A DNA stretch of 64,000 nucleotides from Cryobacterium breve (GTDB lineage: Bacteria; Actinomycetota; Actinomycetes; Actinomycetales; Microbacteriaceae): contig NZ_SOGJ01000015.1 in NCBI RefSeq assembly GCF_004402375.1, positions 85,623-149,622 of the forward strand. The letters run 5' to 3'. The notes beneath the pieces were generated by a model that was not told where the DNA came from, ran no database searches, and was given only the letters and a program-made list of their open reading frames with translations. This document shows, one piece after another, positions 27,845-36,801 of this stretch; the first letter of the stretch is position 1; each line of letters begins with the position of its first letter. Both the position numbers and the translations under genes were made by a program.

Positions 27845-28732
27845 ATGTACAGCGCTATCGCGCGCAACAAGCGCAACACTGTCTTCATCATCATCGTGTT
27901 CATTGTCGTCATCGCCGGTCTCGGCTGGCTGGCGAACGCGATCTACAGCACGCCCGGCAACTACAGCATCCTGGTCCTCACGGTCGTCGTCGCCTCGGGC
28001 TATGCCCTGCTGCAATACTTCATGGCGGGTCGCCAGGCGGTCGCCCTGAGCGGCGGCATCAAGATCAACAACAAGTCGGAGAATCCACGCCTCTGGAACA
28101 TCGTCGAGAACCTCGCGATCACGACCGGAACGCCCATGCCCGAGATCTACGTGATCAATGATCAAGCGCCGAACGCCTTCGCCACCGGGCGCGACCCGCA
28201 GCACGCGATCGTGGCCGCCACCACCGGTCTGATGGAGATCATGACCGACTCCGAACTTGAGGGTGTCATGGCACACGAGCTCGGCCACGTGCGCAACTAC
28301 GACATTCGCCTGTCTATGGTCGTGTTCGGTCTCGTGGTGGCCGTCGGGTTCATCTCCGACATGTTCCTGCGGATGGCGTTCTTCGGTCGGGACAGCAGGA
28401 ACAACGGCAGCCCCGTCATCATGGTGGTCGGTCTCGTCGCCATGGTTGTGGCGCCCCTGATCGCCACGGTCGTGCAGCTGGCGGTGTCACGGCAGCGTGA
28501 GTACCTCGCGGATGCCACGGGCGCACTGACCACGCGGCATCCGGATGCTCTGGCCAGTGCGCTCGGCAAGCTCGAGGCCTATGGGCGCCCCATGAAGAAG
28601 CAGAACACGTCGATGGCCCACCTCTGGATCGCCGACCCGCTGAAGCCCGGCGTCATGGACAAGCTGTTCGCAACGCACCCGCCGATCGCCGACCGCGTCG
28701 AGCGCCTGCACGCCATGGGTCGCCAGTTCTAA
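27845..28732 (+). CDS. M48 family (HtpX-like) membrane metalloprotease
   Basis: 295 aa. Two transmembrane helices lie near the N-terminus (about residues 13-35 and 43-62), then GTPMPEIYVINDQAPNAFATGR. The zinc site is AHELGHVRNYD (about residues 140-150). Two more hydrophobic segments and the third zinc-ligand region REYLADATGAL follow. HtpX-type proteases degrade misfolded membrane proteins. It follows lemA by 12 bp in the same operon. The C-terminal FATHPPIADRVERLHAMG is family-typical. Confidence 0.94.
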   Translation: MYSAIARNKRNTVFIIIVFIVVIAGLGWLANAIYSTPGNYSILVLTVVVASGYALLQYFMAGRQAVALSGGIKINNKSENPRLWNIVENLAITTGTPMPEIYVINDQAPNAFATGRDPQHAIVAATTGLMEIMTDSELEGVMAHELGHVRNYDIRLSMVVFGLVVAVGFISDMFLRMAFFGRDSRNNGSPVIMVVGLVAMVVAPLIATVVQLAVSRQREYLADATGALTTRHPDALASALGKLEAYGRPMKKQNTSMAHLWIADPLKPGVMDKLFATHPPIADRVERLHAMGRQF

Positions 28733-28813
28733 CCACTCGTTCCGACCCTGAGACCCCGATCCGCGCGTCACTTTGGGCCGGAACGGACCCTGTCGCAGAA
28801 ACTGAGATGCTGC

Positions 28814-30016
28814 CTAGGCGCGCAGCTCGGCGATCAGGGCGGCGGCGAGGTTGCCGCGTGGTTCCACGTCGATCTCCGGAAGGCCCTGCCACGTGGCCGC
28901 CTGCCGCAACACGGATGCCAGGCGTCCGGCGGTGTCCGCCGGCGCGCCCGGTTCCGCCCACGCCGCACGCACCCGAAGCACCTGTGCCTGGCGGTCGTTC
29001 TTGAGGTCGACCCTGCCCACAATCGTGTCGCCGAGAAGCACGGGCAGCGAGTAGTACCCGAACACCCGTTTCGGTTGTGGGGTGTAGATCTCGATCCGGT
29101 AGTGGAAACCGAACAGGCGCAACGTGCGCGACCGCTCCCAGACGACCGGGTCGAATGGGGAGAGCAGGGTCGCGGCATTCATCGTGCGCGGCAGCCGCGC
29201 GTCGCGGTGCAGCCACGCGGCGCCTGCCTGCCCGCCCGCACCCCAGCCAGGCACCTCCACCGGGATGAGTTCACCGGTGTCCTCGAGGTCGCGGATGGCC
29301 GCCAGAGTCGCCGGTCCCCGCAGCCGGAAATAGTCCGCGAAGTCCTTCGCCGTGCCGATGCCGTGCGCCCGTGCCGAGCGGCTCACCAGTTCGCGGTGGG
29401 CGTCATCCCGGCTCACGGTGCGCTCGAGGAGCTCCCGTGGGAACACCTGCCCGGGCAGCCCGTAAACTCGCTCAAAGCGTTCGCGGCCCGTGATCGCCAC
29501 GTCACCCCAACGGAACAGCGTCTCGAGCCCGGTCTTCACATCCGACCAGCCCCACCACGGCCCGGAGCGCCGGTTCGCGTCGTGCTCGATGGAGCTCGCG
29601 CGCAACGGGCCCTTGACGGCGAGCTCGGCCAGCAGCCAGTTCAAAAGCTGGCGGTTGCCCTGCGCCCACGCCTCAGTCGCCGACCGGTCCCGGTAGTCCC
29701 GCATCCGCCAGCCGAACAGCGGCCAGGTGTCGATCGGGAGGAATGACGCCTCGTGCGCCCAGTACTCGGTGAAACGCGCCTCCCGGCCCGAGGTCAGCCG
29801 ATCCAGCTGCGCCTTGTCGTAGCCACCGAGTCGGCTGAACGCCGGCAGGTAGTGGCTGCGCTCGAACACGTTCACCGAGTCGATCTGCAACAGCCCGAGC
29901 CGGTTCACCAGGGCATCCAGTTGACGGATGCCCGGCGTCACGGGCGACGGGCGCCCGAAGCCCTGCGCGCCGAGCGCAATGCGGCGGGCGAGTGCGGGGG
30001 AGATCGGCTGAACCAT
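28814..30016 (-). CDS. Winged-helix DNA glycosylase-like protein (YcaQ/AlkX family)
   Basis: 400 aa of the HTH_42 family, which contains the E. coli crosslink glycosylase YcaQ and Streptomyces AlkX. Features seen: LVNRLGLLQIDSVNVFERSHYL at the N-terminus (the family's QxD-type active-site strand), YWAHEASFLP, and the C-terminal SPFDPVVWERSRTLRLFGFHYRIEIYTP with YYSLPVLLGDTIVGRVDLK. This argues for unhooking of interstrand crosslinks or alkylated bases. ATG 30016 has a TAAGGT -10 box 6 nt upstream and is probably leaderless. Confidence 0.9.
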   Translation of the reverse strand: MVQPISPALARRIALGAQGFGRPSPVTPGIRQLDALVNRLGLLQIDSVNVFERSHYLPAFSRLGGYDKAQLDRLTSGREARFTEYWAHEASFLPIDTWPLFGWRMRDYRDRSATEAWAQGNRQLLNWLLAELAVKGPLRASSIEHDANRRSGPWWGWSDVKTGLETLFRWGDVAITGRERFERVYGLPGQVFPRELLERTVSRDDAHRELVSRSARAHGIGTAKDFADYFRLRGPATLAAIRDLEDTGELIPVEVPGWGAGGQAGAAWLHRDARLPRTMNAATLLSPFDPVVWERSRTLRLFGFHYRIEIYTPQPKRVFGYYSLPVLLGDTIVGRVDLKNDRQAQVLRVRAAWAEPGAPADTAGRLASVLRQAATWQGLPEIDVEPRGNLAAALIAELRA

Positions 30017-30022
30017 TCACCG

Positions 30023-30028
30023 ACCTTA
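30023..30028 (-). promoter_or_regulatory. -10 box of a predicted leaderless YcaQ-like gene
   Basis: TAAGGT on the minus strand, 6 nt from ATG 30016. Confidence 0.55.
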
Positions 30029-30097
30029 GCGGCACCCTTTCACGCGGCATTCACGCAGTGTTCAGGTTGAGGCTCCCTGGCGGTCGGCCACGGCTTC

Positions 30098-30103
30098 TAG
30101 CCT
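30098..30103 (+). promoter_or_regulatory. Predicted -10 box of the ABC importer operon
   Basis: TAGCCT about 70 nt before the TTG start of the solute-binding protein; a GGAGGA site ends 5 nt before the start. Confidence 0.4.
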
Positions 30104-30175
30104 CGCCGTGACCAGTAACAATCCGAAAGTCGACCGCGAACCGCGGCCGCCCCTAGCTGGTCCGACGGAGGAAAA

Positions 30176-31300
30176 TTGTTCACCACGCGTTCCCTGGCCG
30201 CCCTTGCCGCGGCCACCGCCCTCGCCCTCAGCCTGGCCGCCTGTTCCAGTGCCGCGGATGCCGGTACCCCGGTCGACGCCGCCACAGCGACCAGCCTGTC
30301 CGCGTTCGGCGACTTGGCCGCGCTCGAGGATGCTGCACGGGCTGAAGGCGCCCTGAACGTGATCGCCCTGCCCCGGGACTGGGCCAACTACGGCGCCGTG
30401 CTCGACGCATTCGCCGAGAAATACCCGGAGATCACCATCACTGAGGCGTCGCCCGACGCGTCCAGCGCCGAGGAGATTCTGGCCGCGGACAACCTCGCCG
30501 GACAGGACACCGCGCCGGACGTGTTCGACCTGGGGTTGGCCGTGGCGCTGTCCAGCACCGACCGGTTCGCGCCGTACCAGGTGGCCACCTGGGCGGAGAT
30601 CCCGGACGCGTTGAAGGAGGCCAGCGGGTTGTACACGGGTGATTACGGCGGTTACATGGCTGTCGGCTACGACCCTGACGCCGTACCGGCGCCGAAGCAG
30701 TTGAGCGATCTGCTCGGTGCCGAGTACAAGGGCAAGGTCGCGATCAACGGTGACCCGACGCAGGCCGGAGCCGCCTTCGCCGCCGTCGGCCTGGCCACCG
30801 TGCAGAGCGAGGGCACGGTCGGCGACTTCCAGGCCGGGATCGACTTCTTCGGCGAGCTCAGCAAGGCCGGCAACTTCGTCAAGATCGACCCCACCGCGGC
30901 GACCATCGCATCGGGGGAGACTCCGGTGGTCTTCGACTGGGACTACCTCAACGTGGGCTACGGCACCAGTTTGGCGGGCGAGCGCAACTGGGAGGTCGTC
31001 GTCTTCCCCGGCACCGGGTATGCCGGCTACTACAACCAGGCCGTGAACAAGGATGCCCCGAACCCGGCTGCCGCCCGGCTCTGGCAGGAATTCCTCTACA
31101 GCGACGAGGGCCAGAACCTCTGGCTCGCCGGTGGGGCCCGTCCCGTGCGTGCCGACGCCATGGCGACGGCCGGCACCATCGATGCGGACCTCTTCGCCGC
31201 CCTCCCGGAGACCCCGGCCGAGACCGTCGTCCCCACTGAGGCGGAGAGCGCCGCGGGAGCCGCGCTCCTCGGCGAGAAGTGGGCCTCAGCTGTCCAGTAG
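30176..31300 (+). CDS. ABC transporter solute-binding lipoprotein
   Basis: 374 aa. A lipoprotein signal peptide ends LSLAACSS, with the lipobox Cys near residue 22. The mature part is a periplasmic-binding fold of the extracellular solute-binding family that includes PotD- and iron/thiamine-type receptors (LNVIALPRDWANYGAVLDAF, FDWDYLNVGYG). The ligand cannot be told from sequence; a polyamine, Fe(III)-complex or phosphonate-like ligand are alternatives. The start is TTG, supported by GGAGGA at 30167-30172. It heads a four-gene importer operon. Confidence 0.9.
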   Translation: MFTTRSLAALAAATALALSLAACSSAADAGTPVDAATATSLSAFGDLAALEDAARAEGALNVIALPRDWANYGAVLDAFAEKYPEITITEASPDASSAEEILAADNLAGQDTAPDVFDLGLAVALSSTDRFAPYQVATWAEIPDALKEASGLYTGDYGGYMAVGYDPDAVPAPKQLSDLLGAEYKGKVAINGDPTQAGAAFAAVGLATVQSEGTVGDFQAGIDFFGELSKAGNFVKIDPTAATIASGETPVVFDWDYLNVGYGTSLAGERNWEVVVFPGTGYAGYYNQAVNKDAPNPAAARLWQEFLYSDEGQNLWLAGGARPVRADAMATAGTIDADLFAALPETPAETVVPTEAESAAGAALLGEKWASAVQ

Positions 31301-32150
31301 CCGACGCGGCACGGCAGCAGCCCTCGGGCTGCTGCCGTTCGCGGTGTATGTGCTGCTGTTCCTGTTCGTGCCGACGTTGATCGCCGTGGGCACCGGGTTC
31401 GTCGACGAGACCGGAGGGTTCACGCTCGACACCGTCGCGGCCCTCGGTAACCCGGTCATACTGAACGCCTTCGCCAATTCGTTCGGGCTGTCGGCGCTCA
31501 CCGCCGTCGTGGGGGCGGTCGTCGGCGCCGTCGCCTGCTACGGACTGCTCGGGGCTCGCGAGGGCGGCCCCCTCCGTTCCGTGGTGGATTCGCTCAGCGG
31601 CGTGCTCGCCCAGTTCGGCGGCGTCATGCTCGCCTTCGCGTTCGTAGCGACCATCGGCATCCAGGGTCTGGTCACCGTGACCCTGAGGGACACCTTCGGA
31701 GTCGACATCTTCGCCGACGGGGTATGGCTCTACGAGCTGCCGGGACTAGTGCTGCCCTACATCTACTTCCAGGTTCCGTTGATGATCATCACCTTCCTGC
31801 CCGCGCTGCAGGCCCTGAACCCGCATTGGGCCGAGGCGAACGCCACTCTGGGCGGCACCCGGACGACGTACTGGTTCCGAATCGCGTTCCCTGTGCTCGC
31901 CCCGTCGTTCCTCGGCAGCCTGCTGCTGCTGTTCGCCAACGCGTTCTCCTCCTACGCCACCGCCGCCGCGCTCACCAGCCAGGGGTCGCAGATCGTCCCT
32001 CTGCAGATCCGCTCGGCCCTGACAAGCGAAACCCTGCTCGGCCGGGAGAACCTGGCCGGGGCGCTCGCGCTCGGCATGATCCTGGTGATGGCCGTCGTCA
32101 TGTCCGGCTATTCGGCGTTGCAATCCCGGGCGGAACGGTGGCATCGGTGA
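31290..32150 (+). CDS. ABC transporter permease (first subunit), uncertain start
   Basis: About 286 aa with six predicted transmembrane segments, beginning ALGLLPFAVYVLLFLFVPTLIAVG. The EAA coupling loop WAEANATLGGTRTTYWFRIAFPVL is clear. The frame has no ATG, GTG or TTG between the plausible upstream limit and the first membrane segment. CTG 31290, overlapping the solute-binding gene by 11 nt, gives MSSSRRGTAAALGLLP and looks best. A GTG inside the first membrane helix is the alternative. Translation is probably coupled to the upstream gene. Confidence 0.85.
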   Translation: MSSSRRGTAAALGLLPFAVYVLLFLFVPTLIAVGTGFVDETGGFTLDTVAALGNPVILNAFANSFGLSALTAVVGAVVGAVACYGLLGAREGGPLRSVVDSLSGVLAQFGGVMLAFAFVATIGIQGLVTVTLRDTFGVDIFADGVWLYELPGLVLPYIYFQVPLMIITFLPALQALNPHWAEANATLGGTRTTYWFRIAFPVLAPSFLGSLLLLFANAFSSYATAAALTSQGSQIVPLQIRSALTSETLLGRENLAGALALGMILVMAVVMSGYSALQSRAERWHR

Positions 32151-32971
32151 GGCCTGTGGCGCACACCCCCACCTGGCCGGTGCGTGGTTTCATCCTTGGC
32201 AGCATCGGCCTCGTCTTCGCCATTCCCATCGTCGCGATGGTGGAATTCACGCTGCGCCGCGGTCTTGCCGGCGGCCACGACTTCTCCCGCTGGACGGCCC
32301 TGTTCCAGGGCGGCTTCACCGGTCCCTACCGAACGGTCCTCGTAGCCCTCGGCAACTCGGTCGGGTTGGCCATGGGCACCGTGGCGATCATGTTGCTCCT
32401 GCTGGTGCCGACCCTGCTGCTGGTGCACCTGCGGTTTCCCCGGCTGCGACGCCTGATGGAGTTCGTCTGCATCCTGCCGATCAGCATCCCGGCCATCGTG
32501 CTCGTGGTCGGCCTGGCCCCCGTATACTCGGTGCTCGCCCGGGTGGCCGGCAGCGGCGTGTGGACCCTCTCCTTCGCCTACGGCGTGACGGTTCTGCCGT
32601 TCGCCTACCGGGCCATCCAGGCCAATCTCGACGGCGTTGACGTGCGCACGCTCAGCGAGGCCGCCCGCACCCTCGGCGCCGGCTGGGGGAGTGTACTGGT
32701 GCGGGTGTTGATCCCGAACCTGCGCCGCGGCATCCTCGCCGGAGCTTTCATCGCGGTCGCAGTTGTGCTCGGTGAGTTCACGATCGCGTCCCTGCTCAAC
32801 CGCATCACCCTGCAGACCTCGCTCCTGGTCGTGAGCAAAGCCGACCCGTACACAGCCGTCATCCTGTCGTTGCTCGCGCTCACCTTCGCGTTCCTACTCC
32901 TGCTCGTCATCGGGCGTCTCGGCCTGGTCCGCACCGGGCGGCGTCGGCCCACCACTGGAGGTCAGTCATGA
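32147..32971 (+). CDS. ABC transporter permease (second subunit)
   Basis: 274 aa with six predicted membrane segments and the EAA loop LSEAARTLGAGWGSVLVRVLIPNL. Together with the preceding permease it forms a heterodimeric channel of the PotB/PotC type. The GTG at 32147 overlaps the previous stop as GTGA; a GTG 9 nt earlier is also possible. It overlaps the ATPase start as ATGA. Confidence 0.92.
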   Translation: MRPVAHTPTWPVRGFILGSIGLVFAIPIVAMVEFTLRRGLAGGHDFSRWTALFQGGFTGPYRTVLVALGNSVGLAMGTVAIMLLLLVPTLLLVHLRFPRLRRLMEFVCILPISIPAIVLVVGLAPVYSVLARVAGSGVWTLSFAYGVTVLPFAYRAIQANLDGVDVRTLSEAARTLGAGWGSVLVRVLIPNLRRGILAGAFIAVAVVLGEFTIASLLNRITLQTSLLVVSKADPYTAVILSLLALTFAFLLLLVIGRLGLVRTGRRRPTTGGQS

Positions 32972-34080
32972 TCCAGAATCAACTCCACAACCAGAACCGG
33001 CTTCCGGCGCGCACCCCGGCGAACCCGGCAACGACGGCCCGGGCGGGAGCCGCGGTGCGCTTCGAGGGAGTCGTCAAGGACTTCGCCGGCCACCGTGCGT
33101 TGGCGCACTTCGACCTCACCCTGCACCCGGGTGAGCTCGTCGCCCTGCTCGGCCCGAGCGGCAGCGGAAAGACGACGGCGCTGCGGGTGCTGGCGGGCCT
33201 CGAGGCCACGGATGCCGGTTCCATCTTGATCGACGGTGTCGACGTCGGGGCGCTGCCCACCAGCCGTCGCGACCTGGGCATGGTCTTCCAGTCGTATTCG
33301 CTGTTCCCTCATCTCAGCGCGGGGGAGAACGTCGAGTTCGGCCTGCGGATGCGGAAAGTGCGCGGGGAGGAACGGCGCGCTCGCGCGGCCGCCGCCCTGG
33401 CCCTGGTCGGGCTCGACGCCCACTACGACCGTTTCGCGCACCAACTCTCCGGCGGGCAGCAGCAGCGGGTGGCGCTGGCACGTGCCCTGGTCACCGAGCC
33501 GCGGGTGCTCCTCCTTGACGAGCCGCTCTCCGCCCTCGACGCCAAGGTGCGGGTGGCGTTGCGGGAGGAGATCCGGCGCATCCAAACCGAACTGGGCATA
33601 ACAACGCTGTTCGTGACGCACGACCAGGACGAGGCGCTTGCCGTGGCCGACCGGGTTGCCGTCATGCGTGCCGGTTCGATCGAGCAGGTCGGGGCGCCGG
33701 AAGAGCTCTACACCCGGCCCGCCTCGCCGTTCATCGCCGATTTCGTGGGTCTGAGCAACCAGCTCATCGGCAGGGTGCTGCATGGCTTCGCGCAGGTGCA
33801 CGGCGCGAAACTGCCTCTCCTGGACCCCTCCCAGGCGGATGGCCGCGTCACTGTCTCCGTGCGTCCGGAAGATCTCGAACTCGGCCGGGAGGGCGCTCCG
33901 GGGGTGGTCCTCTCGTCGAGCTTCCACGGTTCCCTCCGACGCACGACGGTGCGCCTGGAAGACGGCTCGTCGCTCGTCGTGCAGCACGACGTTCGGCTGC
34001 GGCCGACGGTGGGCGACCAGGTCGGTGTGACGTTCACGGGTGCGCCGGTCTCGGTCGACCCGATTCCGGCGCCGATATAA
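32968..34080 (+). CDS. ABC transporter ATP-binding protein (PotA/FbpC-like)
   Basis: 370 aa. The nucleotide-binding domain has Walker A GPSGSGKTT (about residue 60), Q-loop VFQSYSLFPH, signature LSGGQQQRVALARAL, Walker B VLLLDEPLSALD and H-loop LFVTHDQDEA. A C-terminal TOBE regulatory domain (VSVRPEDLELGREG onward) follows. This fits the iron/spermidine/putrescine importer subfamily. The N-terminus has about 25 extra Asn/Ala-rich residues before the first strand. Last gene of the importer operon. Confidence 0.95.
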   Translation: MIQNQLHNQNRLPARTPANPATTARAGAAVRFEGVVKDFAGHRALAHFDLTLHPGELVALLGPSGSGKTTALRVLAGLEATDAGSILIDGVDVGALPTSRRDLGMVFQSYSLFPHLSAGENVEFGLRMRKVRGEERRARAAAALALVGLDAHYDRFAHQLSGGQQQRVALARALVTEPRVLLLDEPLSALDAKVRVALREEIRRIQTELGITTLFVTHDQDEALAVADRVAVMRAGSIEQVGAPEELYTRPASPFIADFVGLSNQLIGRVLHGFAQVHGAKLPLLDPSQADGRVTVSVRPEDLELGREGAPGVVLSSSFHGSLRRTTVRLEDGSSLVVQHDVRLRPTVGDQVGVTFTGAPVSVDPIPAPI

Positions 34081-34118
34081 CCGTCCGGCTCATGCCGGAG
34101 CCGGTACGTGGGATTGCC

Positions 34119-34124
34119 TAGAAT
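34119..34124 (+). promoter_or_regulatory. -10 box of a predicted leaderless AI-2E family gene
   Basis: TAGAAT with 6 nt to GTG 34131. Confidence 0.6.
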
Positions 34125-34130
34125 GATGCC

Positions 34131-35402
34131 GTGATGGAATCCGACGGAAAACCCGCCCGTGGCGGCTTCTTCGGCGCCTTCGGGCGCCGCAGGCCGGCAC
34201 CCCCGATCCTGCTCGCGGCACCCCCCGCGCACCCCAACGGAGTGGACGAGAACCTGCCCGCCGGCATCCGTCTCGCCGCAGCCTGGTCCTGGCGCCTGCT
34301 GGCGCTCGCCGGTGCGCTGGCCGTCGTCATCTTCATCGTCATCCAGCTGCGGTTGATCGTCATCCCGCTGCTGGTGTCCGTCCTGGTCTCGGCGCTGCTC
34401 GTGCCCTTCGTCGGCTTCCTCGTGCGGCACCGGTGGCCCAAGGCGCTGGCCGTCGTGCTGGCCCTGATCGGCACGTTCGCCATCATCGGCGGATTGATCA
34501 CGCTGGCCGTGACCCAGATCGCCGTCGGCACGGTCGGGTTGAACGACCGGCTCGCCGCGTCCTACGCCAGCTTGAAAGCCGTGCTTCTGGCGTCGCCGCT
34601 GCAGCTGACGGAGCCGGAGCTCAACGCCTTCCTCGGAGAGGCCTGGCAGGCCATCCAGGCAGACGGAGCGGTCTTCGTGTCCGGGGCGCTGTCAGTGGGT
34701 TCCTCGATCGGCCACCTGGCGACCGGTATCCTGCTGGCGCTGTTCAGCCTGCTGTTCATCCTGATCGACGGCCGGAGCATCTGGGCGTGGATCGTACGCC
34801 TGTTTCCGCGGCGTGCCCGCGCGGCCATTGACGGCGCGGGGGTGGCAGGCTGGACCACACTGGGCAACTTCGCGAAGGTGCAGATCCTGGTGGCCTCCAT
34901 CGACGCCATCGGCATCGGCAGCGGCGCGGCTCTGCTGGGCGTGCCCCTGGCCGTGCCTATCGGCGTGCTCGTGTTCCTCGGCTCCTTCATTCCCATCGTC
35001 GGTGCGGTGGCCACGGGGGCCGTGGCCGTCGTGATCGCGCTGATCTTCAACGACTGGGTGGTGGCGCTGCTGATGCTCGGGGTAGTGCTGCTCGTGCAGC
35101 AGGTCGAGGGCCATATTCTGCAACCTCTGATCATGGGCACCGCGGTCAAGGTGCATCCGTTGGGAGTGGTGCTGGTCGTGGCCGCCGGTGCGCTGCTCGC
35201 GGGCATCCCGGGCGCGCTCTTCGCCGTTCCGGTCGCCGCCGTGCTGAACGTCATGATCACGTACATCAACAGTGGGGTGTGGCGCTCCAGTCTGGAACCC
35301 CCCGCGACCTTGCTGGCCTCCCCCCTCTGGCAGACCGTTCCGCAACGCCCCGGTTTCCGTCGCCACGGCGACCCCCTCGAGAAAAGTGCCCCCCTTGACT
35401 AA
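34131..35402 (+). CDS. AI-2E family transporter (PF01594-type permease)
   Basis: 423 aa with about eight membrane segments, including LALAGALAVVIFIVIQLRLIVIPLLVSVLVSALL and the C-terminal VAVVIALIFNDWVVALLMLGVVLLVQQVEGHILQPLIMG, a hallmark of the family (YdiK/TqsA type). The substrate is unknown; members include an AI-2 exporter and Na+/H+ antiporters. GTG 34131 is followed directly by ATG 34134. The -10 box position favours GTG and a leaderless mRNA. Its stop overlaps the ilvA start by 8 nt. Confidence 0.9.
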   Translation: MMESDGKPARGGFFGAFGRRRPAPPILLAAPPAHPNGVDENLPAGIRLAAAWSWRLLALAGALAVVIFIVIQLRLIVIPLLVSVLVSALLVPFVGFLVRHRWPKALAVVLALIGTFAIIGGLITLAVTQIAVGTVGLNDRLAASYASLKAVLLASPLQLTEPELNAFLGEAWQAIQADGAVFVSGALSVGSSIGHLATGILLALFSLLFILIDGRSIWAWIVRLFPRRARAAIDGAGVAGWTTLGNFAKVQILVASIDAIGIGSGAALLGVPLAVPIGVLVFLGSFIPIVGAVATGAVAVVIALIFNDWVVALLMLGVVLLVQQVEGHILQPLIMGTAVKVHPLGVVLVVAAGALLAGIPGALFAVPVAAVLNVMITYINSGVWRSSLEPPATLLASPLWQTVPQRPGFRRHGDPLEKSAPLD

Positions 35403-36630
35403 TGCCTCTCTCGTCGGACCGACCCTGTCCGACTTCGAGTCCGCTCGAAATGTGGTCGGCCGGGTAGCGGCCGTGACCCCGATGGAATCCTCCCGCTACC
35501 TCTCGGAGCTGCTCGGCTCGCCCGTCCTCCTCAAATGCGAGAACCTACAGCGCACCGGCTCCTACAAGATCCGGGGTGCATACAACCGGATGTCCCGGCT
35601 CACCGACGAAGAGAAGACCCGTGGCGTCGTTGCGGCCTCGGCCGGCAACCACGCCCAGGGTGTTGCCTTCGCGGCCCGGGAACTCGGCATCAAGGCCACG
35701 ATCTTCATGCCCGTGGGCGTCGCCCTGCCGAAGCTGCAGGCGACCCGCGACTACGGAGCGCACGTCATCCTGCGCGGCAATACGGTTGCCGAGCCGCTGC
35801 TGGCCGCGGCGGCCTACGCCGAGGAGACCGGGGCGATACTGATTCCCCCGTTCGATCATGCGGACGTCGTTGCCGGGCAGGGCACGGTGGGTCTGGAGAT
35901 CCTCGACCAGGTGCCCGACCTTGCCACCGTCGTCGTTCCGATCGGCGGTGGCGGCCTGATCTCCGGCGTCGCCAGCGTGATCAAACAGCTCGCCCGGCGC
36001 GACGGTCGTCAGATCCGCGTGATCGGGGTGCAGGCCGCCAACGCGGCCGCATACCCACCCTCGCTGGCGGCCGGTCGGGTGCTGGAGATCCCGATCACGC
36101 CCACCATCGCCGACGGCATCGCGGTGGCCAAACCGGGGCTGCTCAACTTCGAGATCGTGCGGGACACCGTCGACGAGGTCGTCACCGTCACCGAGGACGA
36201 CACCGCCCGTGCGCTCCTGGTGCTGCTGGAGCGCGCCAAGCTCGTCGTGGAACCGGCCGGCGCGGTCGCCGTTGCCGCGATCCTGGCCGGCAAGGTCGCT
36301 GCGACCGGTCCGACCGTCGCAATCCTGAGCGGGGGGAACATCGACCCGCTGCTGATGCAGCGCGTGATCAGTCACGGCCTGTCGGCATCCGGTCGCTACC
36401 TGACGCTGCGCATCATGCTGCCCGACCGCCCCGGGCAACTGGCCCGCATTTCGGAACTGCTCGCGGAGGCGCACGCCAACGTGATCGAAGTTCTGCACAC
36501 CCGCCACGGCGTGGGGCTGCAGATCAGCGAGGTCGAACTCAACGTCAGCGTCGAGACCCGCGGCCCCGACCACCGCCAACTCGTCGTGGACGTGCTGCGC
36601 GCGGCCGGCTACGACCCGCAGTTCGACTGA
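35395..36630 (+). CDS. ilvA: Threonine ammonia-lyase
   Basis: PLP enzyme deaminating threonine to 2-oxobutyrate, the first step to isoleucine. The 411-aa protein has the PLP lysine in NLQRTGSYKIRGAYNRM (about residue 58), the phosphate loop PIGGGGLISG, and a single C-terminal ACT-like domain (RIMLPDRPGQLARISELLAEAHANVIEV). The short regulatory part resembles biodegradative or single-ACT forms. TTG 35395 overlaps the transporter by 8 nt; the ribosome site is weak, so translation may be coupled. A REPIN-like repeat begins at the stop codon. Confidence 0.94.
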   Translation: MTNASLVGPTLSDFESARNVVGRVAAVTPMESSRYLSELLGSPVLLKCENLQRTGSYKIRGAYNRMSRLTDEEKTRGVVAASAGNHAQGVAFAARELGIKATIFMPVGVALPKLQATRDYGAHVILRGNTVAEPLLAAAAYAEETGAILIPPFDHADVVAGQGTVGLEILDQVPDLATVVVPIGGGGLISGVASVIKQLARRDGRQIRVIGVQAANAAAYPPSLAAGRVLEIPITPTIADGIAVAKPGLLNFEIVRDTVDEVVTVTEDDTARALLVLLERAKLVVEPAGAVAVAAILAGKVAATGPTVAILSGGNIDPLLMQRVISHGLSASGRYLTLRIMLPDRPGQLARISELLAEAHANVIEVLHTRHGVGLQISEVELNVSVETRGPDHRQLVVDVLRAAGYDPQFD

Positions 36631-36712
36631 CGAATTCGACGGAGATTGTGTCCGGATTGGCTCTCCACCCTGCGGACAGCCGCATTTTTCCCAAAATCTC
36701 CGTCGAATTGGT
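36630..36712. repeat. REPIN-like inverted repeat, copy 3
   Basis: Arms 36630-36649 and 36693-36712 match in inverted orientation with about two mismatches. The left arm starts on the last base of the ilvA stop codon. It sits between the convergent ilvA and greA genes. Confidence 0.87.
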
Positions 36713-36801
36713 GAGAGGCCGAACGGGCAGCCGCCGGCGCAGCACGACACGGAGAGCCTCGACGGATGACGGTGCCCGCCGGGAGCGGTGAAGCGGTGTG
36801 G

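Noticed and set aside
35545-36750. Minus- and plus-strand frames overlapping ilvA
   Set aside because: Low-complexity Arg/Gly/Asp compositions typical of out-of-frame GC-rich DNA; ilvA itself is fully conserved.
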